Shown here: positions 1 through 12,692 of the stretch, in pieces | How positions within the stretch are numbered: position 1 is the stretch's first letter | Layout: each line of letters starts with the position of its first letter | Origin: Favolaschia claudopus | Lineage: Eukaryota > Basidiomycota > Agaricomycetes > Agaricales > Mycenaceae | Length of the DNA: 64,000 nucleotides | Direction: 5' to 3' | Assembly: GCA_037176885.1 (NCBI GenBank) | Contig: JAWWNJ010000036.1 | Coordinates: forward strand, 434,001 to 498,000 | Translations under genes and position numbers: made by a program | The notes under the pieces: generated by a model | What the model was told of the DNA's origin: nothing | Seen by the model: the letters and a program-made list of their open reading frames with translations, nothing else | Database searches by the model: none

Positions 1-490
1 TCTGGACTGCAGAAAACTTACCAGCGCTATGTTCGATCTCCTCGTATGGAGGGGGAGCGTCCGAGTAACTAATGTCGCTTGCATTGGCATGCAACGACTC
101 AATAGTCTTTCGTTGGAGATGAAGTGTCCCTGTTTGCTATTCAATACACCGAAGATGCAATCTCAGACCAGGAAACACTCACCATTAGAATTGTCGACTT
201 GAAACTGTCGGCGAATTTGTTGCATAAACTCTTCAACACTCCTGACCACATTTTCACTCCCATCCTGCTCAACAGCGCAAGTGAGTATCGAAACATGACA
301 CAAGGAATTTGACGCATACGTTTCGAAGAATTTCAGCCCAATCGTCGTCGTGCGAGATCACGGCGGCTGCTTTGGGTGCCTGGGCCCCGTGAATGTCGCG
401 AATGCGGGGTTCAGTTTGAGATCATACCTTACGCAAAATCTCGGCATTGATAATTCGGGAGGGATGAAAGACCTGTGCATCATTTAGTCG
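1..490 (+). other. possible last exon(s) of a gene entering from the left
   Basis: An open stretch at about 118-292 has protein-like composition. It is followed by a good donor (gtgagt at about 293) and an acceptor (ttcag) 56 nt later, which would make it an internal exon. After that acceptor one frame stops soon, while another runs open to a TAG at 484-486, so the exon phase is not settled. The first codon of the open stretch is GTG, so it is not a complete gene. On the minus strand, positions 1-130 could also encode a proline-rich tail containing a PPPY motif that leaves the window. I recognise no family on either strand. Confidence 0.2.
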
Positions 491-497
491 ACGCTCC

Positions 498-1759
498 CTA
501 GGAAAAATCTGCACGTACGTTTGGCGCAGGGCATAGAGGTGCAAGCGACAGCATCATCGAAGCATCGCTCCGTTTGCATCCGCGACATCGTTGTTCAGAG
601 CCAGCGCGACTAGGAAAAGAGTTTCGCTTCGAAGAAGCGGGCCGTGCCTTCGCCCTCTGCAGCTCGACTGTAGCACCGCCATCCACACACTTTACGGCGA
701 CGGTCTGGCGAAGATACCAAGTTTGATTGACGGTGATTGTGAATCCGCGAACGAAGATCGTTTGGTTGTACAAGAGATCATTCAGTTCACCTTCGGATCT
801 CCTGGACGTGAAAGTTCGTGTGGAGGCTCGGCAAAAGCGATATCCGTCGCCTGAATTGATATTTTTAGATGACGGCTTGAATGATAGGTCGAACTGTTCG
901 CCACTGGGCACTTTGTTGAATGTGGCTATACCACCGGTTTGCGTCTTCTCGCAGCCAGTCACGAGGTACAAGGAGGCTCCGTAACGTCCAAGGTCCCGAC
1001 CTCTGCCGTTCGCTGCAGTGATATATCGATGCCAGCTGGCGGCATTTCTCTCTGCGTGCTGGCGCAGCAAAGCGCAATTCTTGAGTTCCTCGACACGGGA
1101 GCCGCACGGGAGGGCGAGCAACGCTCCTGTTGTGCCAGCACACCTGAAAGACAGGGCGCTGCCGGGGAAATCGCTGAGATAGAAATTGCTCAGCGATGCA
1201 GGACGCGGATGTAAACCGCTTTCATCCCCACTCACCCCCACGACCCATCAGCTTCGCGTTCCTGAATGTCTGGGTAAGGCGAGCCAACATAACTTCCAGG
1301 CTCGTAATCTTTCTTGTAGACGTCGACTTCGGAGTACATTTCGAGCGGGACGAAATCTTCGGGGACCCCGCCGGCATTGATGGAGTCGTCGCGAGCACGG
1401 TAGACGTTGAAGCAAAAATCAAAGCCTTCCGCCGTTACTAAACCGACATCGCCAATAGATACGCCTGTCCGTTTGTAATCCTCTGGAAGATTGGAGTGAG
1501 GAGCCGGTTCGCAGAGAGGGAACCCTCGTTCCTGACGCAAAAGAACTTCTGCGTATATCTGGTTGGGAATTCGGTTGAGATCAGCACAGGCTCCGAGGGC
1601 AGTATCTATCATCTTGTCTTCTTCAGCAAAACTTTCCTGAAGATGGGTCAGACAAATCGAACGGAGTGATAGATGATTGGCACACGCACCGGCGAGTTGG
1701 CGGGAAATCCTAGTCACCAAATTAGCATTTCGAAACAAGTAGGTAGCATCCAGAAACAC
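498..1759 (-). CDS. uncharacterised protein of a basidiomycete-specific family
   Basis: Two exons are joined by a 62-nt intron (1235-1174, gtgagt...ctcag). The splice restores one frame across a Gly-Gly-Asp-Phe-Pro-Gly junction. Exon 1 carries the segment ERGFPLCEP...IGDVGLVTAEGFDFCFNV. Exon 2 carries a run ending in SLYLVTGCEKTQTGG and a later FVRGFTITV segment. I associate this order (a 'GDVG...FD.FFN' block, then a 'SLYLVTG..K...WG' block) with proteins of unknown function that are abundant in Agaricomycetes, often next to NACHT-type or orphan genes. No catalytic motif is visible. The first codon of the open frame is GTG and the frame stays open upstream, so at least one 5' exon is missing from this call. 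The last 60 residues look poor and the true end may differ. Confidence 0.55.
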
Positions 1760-1799
1760 ACCGTTGTCGGGATTTGATTTGGACTTTCTGTCAGGTATA

Positions 1800-4700
1800 T
1801 CTGAGAACGATGTAAGTCATTTCGCAGTCATAGGTACGAGGCAACTATGCACAATAAGGGCTTGCCCTGCAAGATTGATGATTCGTTCTGATTGCTCCAG
1901 CTAGACGCCGCGGTTCCTCATACCGATCCCCCGTTAAGAAGAGATTGCTGCCAACGATGTCGCCAAGGAACCTGGGACCTTCACCGGTACCTCCGTTGCC
2001 GCCTTGCTGCCCTCCGCAACCTCCCCTGCCTCCTGTGCCACCTTCAATGGGTCAGACCGGAATCGTCGTGAATGAGAAAAGCAGACAGACCGGAGAAGTG
2101 GAACCGACGGACTGCCGATTCTCCCTCCACATCGTTGCAAGCCATGTTTCCAAGACGGAAGACGCTGTGGTAGGAGATGTCGTAGAAAATGCGTGCTCAG
2201 GGTTTTTATACGCTAGATCTGGTGTCCACATGGGCTGCTGCCGCTTGTCAGGGTCAATTCAGATTCAACGTGTTGTCGAGCCACAATTAGAGTTCGACTT
2301 GGTAGATAGATACCGATTTAGAACAATGAGGACTGACTTGACTGTGCCGAAAGCGGTGGGCACTGGGCAGCGGATTCACGTTAACATGGCTTTGCGAGGG
2401 GCGTTCCATCGAAGGTAAACGTGCCCATTTCAGAGCAATTTTCTAAGAGAGGAAAAGGTAACTGGAGAGGAATCTCAAGCCGGACCAGGGGGGTGATTAT
2501 CAGGCGTATAGGTGGCCACAGTATCATATTGGGGGTATCGGGTACCGGGTACAGCGAGCACCGCGTCGACACGCGCAATTGCGAAAGAGAACAGCATGAA
2601 GGCTGACGGGGCACGCGGTACACAGAGAATACAACAAGTGCGCTAGCGCAAGTTGTGCTTCTCTCTCGCCGAAGTTTGAGGGAGGCCTAAAAACATCCTT
2701 ACATTGTCCTCTGCAATCAGTTGCGCTGCAGAGTCCGTCCATAGAACCACACGAGGATCCACGTCGGTCAGCGAGGTACAGCGTCGGCGGTGGATTGAAC
2801 ATAGCTCAAAATATCTGCTATCTGCATTGTTGATATGGATAAATTTGGGATAAATGAGGGTGAAAGATCTGACTGCGAACCGTACTCGTATGAACAAAGG
2901 ACTTAGACAGAGTAACTGTTGCAAGAATGGATTCTTGACGGGTCGAATATTGGCCGAGCATAGGTGTTCTGTGAGCTCGTACAAGTTTTATGTATTGTGG
3001 TACAAGCCAAGTTGGTCAAGCGCACAGCCACATAAGTATCTTCGTGGGTGCCGTTAATCAACAACTGCCTCTCCAGGTGTCCTTCTCGTCGCGCGTGTAG
3101 CATTCCTATTCGAGCCATCCTTCAAACAAGTAATAAATTCAGGAACCACCTCCTGAGACATTTGTCTGTCCTGCGCCAGCTCCTGCCCTTCACTAAAATC
3201 CACTGCTTCTCGCTGCAGCAGACGCTGCTTCCCGACAAGGACCTTCGTTTGGCTCCTCGACATCGCTCTCGACATCGACGCGATCCGCGAGCGCGGACGG
3301 CTGTTGCGCTGGGACCCTCTGCGATATTCGCTCATCAGCGAGTTGTGCTTTTTTTCAATTTTGAGCTTACTTAAAAGTCGTCTCCACAACATTATCATAC
3401 GAATGTCCAATATAAACAACCGCAGGCACGAGGAACTCTTTGTTCTTATTGTCTGTTTATAAGAGACTAACGAATCGTCTACTAGTAATTTGGTCTATCT
3501 GAAGCAGCAGCCGCAATCCACGCTGCAACCTCAACGCGATCGGCGCTGCTTAGAGTCGTGCCATGCCTGAACGTGTTGCACTTGCTGAACGTGAGCACAG
3601 TTGTTGGACTCGGACATCGGGTGCTCTCGGTCCTCTACGTAGCAGTCACATATTGCCCAAGCGTTTACATTCTGCTCCGGAACTCCCCCAAATTGCCAAC
3701 CTCTCGGTTTAAGCTCAAGCGGTTACATGATTCCGTTCTGGAAGAGGAAGGACGCGGAAGGACGCGGATGACCGTGCAGGAAGGAAATAATACGTGGACA
3801 CGTAAGACATATTTGTCACTAGGCGCTTAGCGGGCGCTCCGTCAACGCTCCGTACTGCTCTTCCTTGCTCTCGTCTAGAGTTTCGTCCCTGTAAGTACCT
3901 TATCTCTCACTCAAATTTGAACACGGAGCTTGAAGGGAACACGGATCTTGTTGTTGTTTTACGTCTTATGTCCTCGCTAACGATTCACGCGTTTACTTGG
4001 GACTCCCTCTCACCATCCACTTGTGAGTTGAGGCCAATGCTTCGCATGGCAGGCACGATTCCGGCTTGACCCTTGGAACACAGCCACTCAAGCAGAATAA
4101 TAACCAAAGCCGAATAGTCGATAGGTTTAGGTTTATCGTAAGTACCTAGTTTTATTGTATAGAGGCTCCGCAATGGGAGTATCTAGAATTTGTACTCTAA
4201 GAGTATGTAAAGAGTCCAAATTTCACGGAGAACTGATCAGTTGAGCAGCTAGAGGTATGTATTGAAAGTTCCATCCCAGGTAGATGGAGGCAATATTGAG
4301 TGTGGATGATATCATAGGGAACACGAGGAATGCCCTCGAATTACCATAACGTCGTATGTCGGATCGCTGTGATACTTAAAATGATGGGCAGCTCCGGGGT
4401 GGTAATTCAGACCAGTAAGTCTGTGCTTCACTCTCGAAAATAGTTCGTCGTCCAGAACGAGGTGATGCCGAGAAGGGGTGCTGATGCAAAAGTTGTGCGC
4501 CATCTGAGTTTGGTGGGAAGTCGGCGGTCCACGCAACACAAGTCTGTCGATATGCCGGTCAAGTGAGTGGGCTAGTAATTGCGACAGCGGAAGGGGCTGA
4601 CATTGCTAGGGTTCGAAGGATATGATAAGTTCTGGATGTTATAGGTTCTGTATGTGGCGAGTTGCGTCCCGAAAGTGCCAGTAATGCCGCCGTCCTCACA

Positions 4701-5200
4701 TAATTTTCGCCGAAGGTACGGGCATCAGTGGGTGTCGTGTCATAGGTCGTCCATCGGTATAGGGTTCGGTCCGTGTATTGAGACAGCTGTTGTCTGACAC
4801 TATTTCTAGGCGTTTCGGGAGATTTCTCGTGACTCAATGCATATGGAGTTCGCCCAGGGGAAAATTCCGATTGAAGAGGGACACAGTCATAGGCACGGCA
4901 GGCTTGGAACGAGATTGTGGAGGGCTTTTCCAGTCAGGGTACAACAAGATAACAGGGCGGCGATGAAAAAACCAAGAGTCTCGGCGAGAGGAGCAGCATT
5001 TTGAAAGGAGACGGGAGAGAGAGGGAGAAAGCACCCGGGCAGACCCGGGCCCAGTCACGAAAGTGAATGATGTGACTGTTGTAATCACTAAAATATGATC
5101 ACATCACCTTTGCACCACTAAACTGACCGGCAAACACCGGACAATTCTGATCGCAGACGGATCCTAAAGAACGATTTCCTTCCTTACGTCAGGAATCGTA
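1800..5200. other. no convincing gene; scattered short open frames
   Basis: This 3.4-kb stretch has only short frames with no recognised domain and no clear splice pattern. The longest plus-strand frame (about 1957-2418) is proline-rich and then ordinary, and could be chance. On the minus strand, about 4605-4312, one frame is protein-like and is preceded by a possible acceptor, so a small unrecognised exon may lie there. Remnants of decayed genes are possible, but nothing specific can be named. Confidence 0.4.
4312..4605 (-). other. possible unrecognised exon
   Basis: A minus-strand frame of about 95 codons ends at a stop at 4312 and begins after a ccctag acceptor-like site near 4605. It encodes a segment with LVLRGPPTSHQTQMAHNF and DDELFSRVKHRL. 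The composition looks coding, but no partner exon could be placed with confidence and I recognise no family. Confidence 0.2.
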
Positions 5201-5224
5201 AACCCACTCATCAGAGAGCGTCAA

Positions 5225-6850
5225 CTCGACTGTGGCGGTCCTCTCTCTTTCTCGCTCTCCTCCACCACAACGACGACCACACAGTCAAACAACATCGTCC
5301 TCCCGCTCTCATCTCACCGCCCGTGTTTCACATCTACTCTCCCGCCTGACTGCTGCCCCGTGGGGCATCCGGCCACATCGCCTGTTTCATTCCAACATGG
5401 CGTCTACGTTATGGGTGCCTGTAGACACCCCTCGCTTGTCTCCCTCGATATACCGGCCCTGCCTCGCCATTTCCTCCCTTCCGACACGTTCCCTTTCACG
5501 CCTTCCGACGCGCGCCCTCAAGCTCAACCGCTCTCGCCTGCAAATCATCACAACGCGACCGTTCCCCTACCACACACTCGCGAACGGCGCCGGTTAGATG
5601 CGGGAATAACTATGACTCAACCTTTTGCCCTCATACCACTGTCTATCGTACTCTCCTTACGCAAACTGCCCACACCCTCCCTCTTCTGACTGCACACCTC
5701 CCACCTCAGCTCTCCCCTCCCAATCCATCTGTCCCTTGAATATCTTCACTTTCCCTCCTTTTCAGCAACTGACTCTCATTCTGCCAAGATAACCTATTGC
5801 ACCAACTTCTCTGTCTCTGCTTCTCACTACCCAGTCACTTCACCCTCCCTCTACTGTCCTCCTCATCACTGTCAACTGCAACGATACAGCCGCTGCTGTT
5901 GCTTTTCAGTATCCACCTTGGGGGCTTTCGTGTGGAATGATACACTTGCATCCTCTATACCTGGCGTCACCTTTTGACAACCTCATATTCAAGCTGGCAA
6001 CTCACTCAAGCCAAGGTCTTTCGTTGCTGACCGCCCTCCCCGTAGTACCGCCATCGCACACTCCTTACCCCTCCACCCATACCTCACATTTGGACATTCT
6101 ATAATATCTACATTCTGCATCCCGAACACTCATCCCACCGCCGATTATACATATTGACCTTTGCATCCCGCCTTCCTATCTTCGCACCGCTATGAGCTAT
6201 AGGATATACGACACACTCATTATCTATTTACCGTGCCATTTCTCCTTGAAGCCTATACCTTGAATGCAGCTCCTGCCCTAGTACCACTCCCAATTTACCT
6301 TACCTCCGTGCGCCTGCGCCTGCCTCCGCCTTCAGGCTTGCCTCTTCCTCCGCACTTCGGTGCTTGCCTCTGCCTCCTCCGCGCCTCTGGCGCGCCTCCT
6401 CTTCGAAGGCATTTTGCGTACTGGGATTGGTCTCCCGCCGCGGTCCTCGATCTCCTGATTCGCAGCCCAGCTCATTTTATTGGTGCTTGGGGCTCGGCGA
6501 ATCGGCGCGGCGTGGCCCAATATCAATCCCGCCCGCACACCCACAACGACTCAAACCCAGTTTCCTGAACATAACAATGGCCAGCGGCTGCCTCTTCCTC
6601 TAATAAACCTTCTTGATTGGGATCATCATATTTCTCTAAGTGAGAGCGTAGTACCAAGTATACATTATTCGCGTCTCGGGTTACAGCATGTAAATGGCGG
6701 GAGGCAGTTCCAAGTAAACGCGTGAATATTGCCGACAACACACAACGTAAAAGTCAATGAAACCGAAAACAAGATCCGTGTTCTCTTCAAGCTCCGAGTT
6801 GAGTTTATAAAAATGGGGGCCTGTTTCCATTCTCTCTCTCTACCACCACC
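5225..6850 (+). promoter_or_regulatory. long C/T-rich, G-poor upstream region of the glutamate dehydrogenase
   Basis: About 1.6 kb before the GDH start codon has very strong strand asymmetry. The plus strand is dominated by C and T, with short CTCTC, CCTCC and CACC runs and few G, most intensely at 5230-6200. Pyrimidine-rich leaders just upstream of the start are common in well-expressed fungal genes, but they are normally tens to a few hundred bases long. The tract ends in a CTCTCTCTCTACCACCACC run directly at the ATG at 6851. Open frames inside it show only the codon bias of the skew and are not called as genes. It could be promoter plus a long 5' leader, or an unrecognised non-coding transcript. 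Confidence 0.45.
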
Positions 6851-9800
6851 ATGCCCAACACCCTCCAAGTCCCCGGGCAACGCCCTCCGCTCTCCTCCGC
6901 CTCCAGCGACAACCTCATAAAGGACCTCCCCGGCTACACCACGCCGGTCTTCCAAGGCAAATCCGAGCAGCAGCAATTGGTTCAAGCCGAAGTCGCCGCG
7001 AAGGGCTTCGTCCCCGCGCCTCTCGTCCCCGCAGAAGTCGCATGGTTCTACACCAACCTCGGCATCGACGACACGTACTTTGCCAACGAGTCAGTCTCGG
7101 TGATCTCTGATCACATTATTGCGCTATATGCCGCCAAGATCCAAGCGTATACGAAACACGACGTCAACTCTCTTGTCATCGATCTCGAGAAGATTACTGA
7201 AGATGGCGCCACCTTCATCCACACCAGCCCGCCGGGTGTCACCAGCACAGACGGTCCAGGTGCGAGTGTCGAGACGAGAATCGATGATCTCTTCTTGGAC
7301 ACGACCACGCCGTATCGGTTGGAAACTTTTCGTTCGATCGGCGCAGTGAGCGCCACCGCCTCCCAACAACTCCGCTGCTACTTCGTCTCGAAATGCTCCT
7401 TCCCCCCACTCCCCGCCGTCGAAACCGACGACATCCGCGCGTACTCCGACCCCACCTTCCTCTCCAAGGCCTCAGAGAACACCCTGCAGATCTACAGCCA
7501 AGCCATGCGCGACGTGCGCGCCCGCCGCTACGGGCCTGTGCTTTCGCATTTTCAAGTCGAAGGCACGCGTCAGCATCGCTTGGTGATCGCGTACGACTCC
7601 AACGCGTCGCCGACGAAGCATTTCTTCTCTGCGCTCTCGAACTTGTATCATTTCTACGCGTTATACAGTCTGCGCAAATACGTGGAGAGGTTTTCTAACG
7701 GCGTCACGATCATCTCTCTATACCTCAACCCGCTGCCCGGTGCTGAGGTTAGTGGCGCGCCGCCGATCGAGCACGCCATTTATCAGGTGCGTGTTTCTTT
7801 TTTCTTTTACTTCACCACTAACGCAACACAGGTTAAAAAAGAAGCCTCCCTCCTCTTCTGTCTCCCCGACAACCCCTTCTTCCTCCCGAAAGCACCTGGA
7901 AGCCACGCCGTGCAAGAGGCGACCTATGCCTGTGCGTGTTCTGTCTCTTCTCATACTGCCCTTACTGACCTCACAAAGACTGCGGCTGGATCTTCGCGCA
8001 ACACTTCACCAACCGCCTCGGCCCCGCGTACCTCTCCCTTCGCAATGTCCTCTCCGAATCCGACCCCGTCCACGCCGAGGTGTTGAACGACATCAAGCGC
8101 CGATTCCGTGAGGAAACATTCACCCGCGAATCCATCGCCAACACCATCCTCGCGTACCCCGAGCTCATCCGCCTCCTCTACGTCAACTTCGCCGTCGCGC
8201 ACTACCCCGCGGCGCAGGGCTCGGACAACGACAACGCAAGCCTGATGCCGCAGACGCTGTCGTACCAGCGCCTGACCGCTGCCGCGCCGCTGTCGGATGT
8301 TGAGTTAGCTGATAGGTTGAGGAGGGCGGTGCCGAGTAAGCATGATTTGCAGATTTTGGAGGCGTTTTTGGTGTTTAATCGGTGCGTGGGGTTTTTTCTT
8401 TTGTTGTTGAGATGTTTTCTTCTTACTCTCGTTCTATCGTCCCTTGTCATCCTCTTTTCTATTTTTCCTTGGCCATCTTTTTTTTCTTCCTTTCACTTTT
8501 CTCTTCGCTTGTCATATCATTTTCCCCGCGCTCTCGCTAACTCTTTCCTCTTCCAGGCACATCCTCAAAACGAACTTCTACCAGCCCACCAAGGTCGCGC
8601 TATCCTTCCGCTTCGCGCCGGATTTCTTGCCCGAGGTCGAGTATCCCAAGAAGCCGTTTGGGATGTTTTTCGTCATTGGGAACGAGTTCCGTGGCTTCCA
8701 CATTCGCTTCCGCGATGTTGCAAGGGGCGGGATCAGGATTGTGACGAGTCGGAATAAGGAGTGCGTTTGAATTCTTCCTTTTCTTCTGTTGGGGCGAAGG
8801 ATTGCTAACGAATGATGATGAACACTTAGAAACTACTCCATCAACCAGCGTATGCTTTTCGACGAGAACTACGGACTTGCGTCGACGCAGAGTTTGAAGA
8901 ATAAGGATATTCCGGAGGGTGGTGCCAAGGGGACGATTTTGCCTAGGTGGGTGTCTTCGCTCTACCCTGTTCCTCATCCTTCCCTCCATTCCCATTCCCA
9001 TTCCGTCTCTTCACAACGTTGATACCATGCATCAACGAACGCTAACGACACACACCCACAGCCTCGGCGCCGCCCCGCGCGCCTGCTTTGAGAAGTACGT
9101 AGATTCGATTGTGGATCTTTTGATTCCGGGGCAGTCGCCGGGGATCAAGGAGCCGTTGGTGGATCTGTATGGCAAGCCTGAGTTGTTGTTCTTTGGGCCT
9201 GATGAGGGGACGGCAGATATGATGGATTGGGCGGCGGGTGAGTGTCGTTTTCTTTTTTTTTTCGTGCTTTTCTTCCTTCCTCCTTTTTTTTCGTGCCACT
9301 TGTTATTCATCCTCGACACCCTTTGCTCATCATCTTCGCTTCCGTTTTCACGAGTCGTATTGTATTAGCATGCTAACCTCACCATACAGTCCACGCACGC
9401 GAACGCGGCGCCGAGACGTGGTGGAAGTCGTTCACGACGGGCAAGAGCGCCGAGACGCTTGGTGGGGTGCCGCACGATCGGTATGGTATGACGTCGTTGA
9501 GTATCCGGCAGTATGTCTTGGGGCTGTATAAGCAGCTTGGGTTGAGGGAGAAGGATGTAACGAAGGTGCAGACGGGTGGGCCGGGTGAGTTCTTCCCATT
9601 GTGTTGCGCATTCTCTTTATATTGAGCTAATCCAAACACGTAGACGGTGACCTCGGCTCGAACGAAATCCTCTTGAGCTCGGACAAGACGGTCGCTATCA
9701 TCGACGGGAGCGGTGTCCTCGCTGACCCGGCGGGTATCAACCGCGAGGAGCTCATCCGTCTTGCGAAGCTGCGTGTGCCTGTCGGCCACTTTGACAAGAG

Positions 9801-10849
9801 CAAGCTGGGCAAGGACGGGTATTTGGTTTGCGTTGAGGAGCATGATGTTAAGTTGCCTTGTGCGTCATTCTCTTGCCTTTCCTGCTTGTATTCTGGTGGT
9901 TGTTGACGGGAAAATGCAGCTGGGGAACTCGTCATTGACGGCACGGACTTTAGGAATGCGGCGCATTTGCGGTTCAAGGCGGATTTGTTTGTTCCTTGTG
10001 GTGGGCGGTATGTCTTGATATCGCATTCGATGTGCAGAAGTTGGTCATTGACGTGGTGTATAGACCTGAAGCGGTGAATATCTCGAATATGGCTGCACTG
10101 GTCGACTCGGAGGGCAAGCCGCACTTCAAGTACATCGTCGAGGGCGCGAATCTGTTTATCACGCAGCAGGCGCGGTTGTATCTCGAGAAGCGCAAGGTCA
10201 TCTTGTTCAAGGATTCGAGCACCAACAAGGGTGCGTTGCGTTCTCTTTACGCATACAGCGAGTTTCAGCTGGCTGACGACAATCCCAGGTGGTGTCACTA
10301 GCTCCTCCCTAGAAGTCCTCGCCGGTCTTGCGCTCTCGACGGAAGAATACACCGAGCTCATGATCTTCACCAACGGCAAGCCCAGTCCATTCTACGAAGC
10401 CTACGTCAAAGATGTGCAGGCTAAGATCTGCGAGAATGCCGCGGCCGAGTTTACGTGCCTGCAGCGCGAGCATGCGCGCTGCGGCGGGGCCAAGACGCGC
10501 ACGCTCATCTCGGACGAGCTGTCGAGCACGTTGAATGGGCTGCAGGCGGAGTTGGAGGGGTCGGATTTGTTCGAGGACAAGCCGAGTCGCGAGGGGGTGT
10601 TGAGGCGCGCGATTCCGAAGACGCTTGTGGATAAGATTGGGTTGCCGGTGTTGATGGAACGTTTGCCTGAGCCGTATCAGAGGGCGTTGTTCTCGAGCTG
10701 GGTGGCAGCGCATTTCGTGAGTTGCTCTTGTGTTCGCTTTTGTTGTTGTCGTCGTGAGCTGACTGGTGGATGCGTAGATCTACAAGTACGGTGTGAACGG
10801 GTCGAGCGTTGATTTCTTCCATTTTGCACGGGACCTTGCGAGCAAGTAG
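6851..10849 (+). CDS. gdh2: NAD-specific glutamate dehydrogenase (large, about 115 kDa type)
   Basis: This enzyme oxidatively deaminates L-glutamate to 2-oxoglutarate and ammonium with NAD+, the catabolic direction in fungi. Twelve exons can be joined: 6851-7786, 7832-7931, 7979-8381, 8557-8760, 8830-8946, 9062-9237, 9390-9584, 9644-9859, 9920-10007, 10064-10230, 10289-10716 and 10778-10849. They sum to 3102 nt, or 1033 residues, which matches the usual length of the fungal large-subunit class. The N-terminal third is the class-specific regulatory region. The catalytic part contains FRDVARGGIR (about residue 535), the Rossmann-side motif GPDEGTADMMDWA (about 630), the PCGGRPEAVN and EGANLFITQQAR segments, and GGVTSSSLEVLAG. 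The start has an ACCACC context directly before ATG and follows a C/T-rich leader. All introns are GT-AG. No defect was seen, so the gene looks intact. Confidence 0.95.
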
Positions 10850-11426
10850 ATTGGCTGATCGTTCGCAAGAGGGGAGGGCCGTGGCTCTCAAAGGGAACAA
10901 GTAAATAGACGGCTGAATTGGAACGAGCAGAAGCAAAAGCAAAAGAAAGTTAAAGCAAAGCTGTAGTATTATAATTACCTCGAACTATTATCAATTTGCA
11001 CGAATCTCTCGGTACGGTGCGAGGTCCTCGAGACCAGACCGCAGAGGGTCGTACTGAGCCGTCAGGTTTCAATCAGATGAGGAATCTTTCGCAATTCGAG
11101 GGAAACATGAGTGATTTGGTTGGCTGAGATCTGAGATTGACGGCCGTCGTTCATGAGCGGAATGTTAACGAGCTTAGATTGGGACTATCGTCTGATCAGT
11201 CCAAGGCACGAGTGAGAGAAGCTCAAGACACCGACACTGTTCTCGAGGGCTATGTCTCAGCTCGACATTGAGGCCCGTGCCCCGCAGATCCTCCATCGCA
11301 ATCGAACGTGCGTTGTGTCCGTGGTGTGTACTACGACTTGCCTCCAGCGTGCGGGTGGCTTTATGAAAGTTGCTGTGCCTGAATCGACCCGCCAATGAGA
11401 AGCAATCGTCTTGGCTAGCGTTTCTT
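10850..11426. other. intergenic region after GDH
   Basis: This is the 3' flank of the dehydrogenase gene. The A-rich stretch at about 10920-11000, with taaagcaaagctgtag and attataattacc, would fit a 3' end and poly(A) signal. I see no gene here. The rest probably merges into the distal part of the decayed F-box gene on the minus strand. Confidence 0.4.
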
Positions 11427-12692
11427 CTAAGGAATTCTTCCGAGCTTGCAGTGCCTCTGAGCATGAGAGTGTAGCTGCGGTACCAACGGCTGCACGCCGT
11501 CTATGTAGAGGAGGGCCGGGAAGAAGCCCTCGATAGCGTGGCTCCTGCATTCGTTGACTTGAAATTCTGCCAGGAGCGGAGTTTGCGAAACAAAGCAGTG
11601 ATGTCGTAGTTGGGGACTTCTGTAGCTCGGTAACCAGTTATCAAGAGCTTGGTGATGATCGGGGAGCGCGCCTAGAAGGCAGGGAGAAGAACTCCGGGCC
11701 AACTTGAGCTATACCACAGGTCCAGATGCAGTTTTTTTTCAGCGCAGGAGTCAATAGCTTTTCCAAACATGGCGCATTATTTGGGCGTGATTCGTAGCAC
11801 GATGTCATCCGAGATATTGACGCCGGACCAGTCACCAGAAATCCTTACACGGACAAGATTTGGACACTGAGAGAGAAGATTGACATTCGAAGGAGATGGG
11901 CGGTTGAGAGAGAGCTCGGTGATTCGCGGCCCCGGCATTGGAATTGACAATCTCCCTATACGACCAGTTTGTGAAAGCGAGGAGCCATTGTGGTGGCGAG
12001 AATGATTGTGGAGTCGAGATCGTGTTGTGGGCAGACTATGTACCCCACCTCCAGCTCTTCCAGCGAGTCCAGTCTGTGTTGTACTCTGGGGGCCGTTGCA
12101 CAAACCAGGCTGGTACACTCGCATCCAAGGCCATCGACAAGAAATCCGCTCAAGTTGTTCCATGATTAGAGCCTTCAAGTCAACGGGCGGCATCGCTCCT
12201 TCGATATCCAAACGCCGAGCGGGCAATCCAAATCTCCACTGGCAGGCCCTCCGCATGAAGTTGCTGTTTAGGCTCCGAGTCGGAGCCAACTCGCCAAGAA
12301 ATGCGCACGCTGATAGGTCCAATCCATAGTCGGGGGGTTGTAAAGGCAATCTGCCGCCATTCTAAGCAGACCTGAGGCAAGCGAGCGGCGTCTCGGATTG
12401 ATGAATTTCTACGAATCGCCCACGAGAAGATTTGGGCGAGCAGTTCCACCGGAAGAGCGCGAATAGGTGCAATCAAAAAATGAAGTGCAGTTACAATTGT
12501 GCGCCGGTTGTCGCATAGGTGGTTAAGCTCTTCGACTCTCAGCTTCAAAGCTGCGATTTGGTGGCCAAAGGGCGTGATTGTTGATTCCGATTTTTCGATG
12601 AACGACTCGATTTGAGACTTTGTACTTTGCTTCGTTCGCGCCATTTGTTCTTCTACGATTTCGCGAACGGAGAAAGACGGAGTCGCAGACAT
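11427..12692 (-). pseudogene. decayed F-box/leucine-rich protein gene
   Basis: The 5' part (12692 down to about 12215) reads as a typical Agaricomycete F-box protein. It has a coiled-coil start, then IRALPVELLAQIFSWAIRR, then VCLEWRQIAFTTPRLWIG, and WIARSA at the point where the repeat region should begin. From there the similarity moves to a second frame (a segment with ALIMEQLERISCRW), then to a third (LDSLEELEVGY), and back to the second (ITELSLNRPSPSNVN). No splice sites explain these moves, so several frameshifts are inferred. In family members the F-box recruits substrates to SCF ubiquitin ligases. This copy is probably not functional, unless assembly errors created the shifts. Confidence 0.6.

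Noticed and set aside
1957..2418. Proline-rich plus-strand frame of about 155 codons
   Set aside because: A poly-Pro start followed by unremarkable sequence, no recognised family, no neighbouring exons. The opposite strand is also open, which suggests chance.
5232..5689. Overlapping open frames of about 110-120 codons
   Set aside because: They lie in the C/T-skewed leader, where skew alone removes stop codons. Their composition is only Ser, Pro, Leu, Arg and Thr and they have no domain or splice context.
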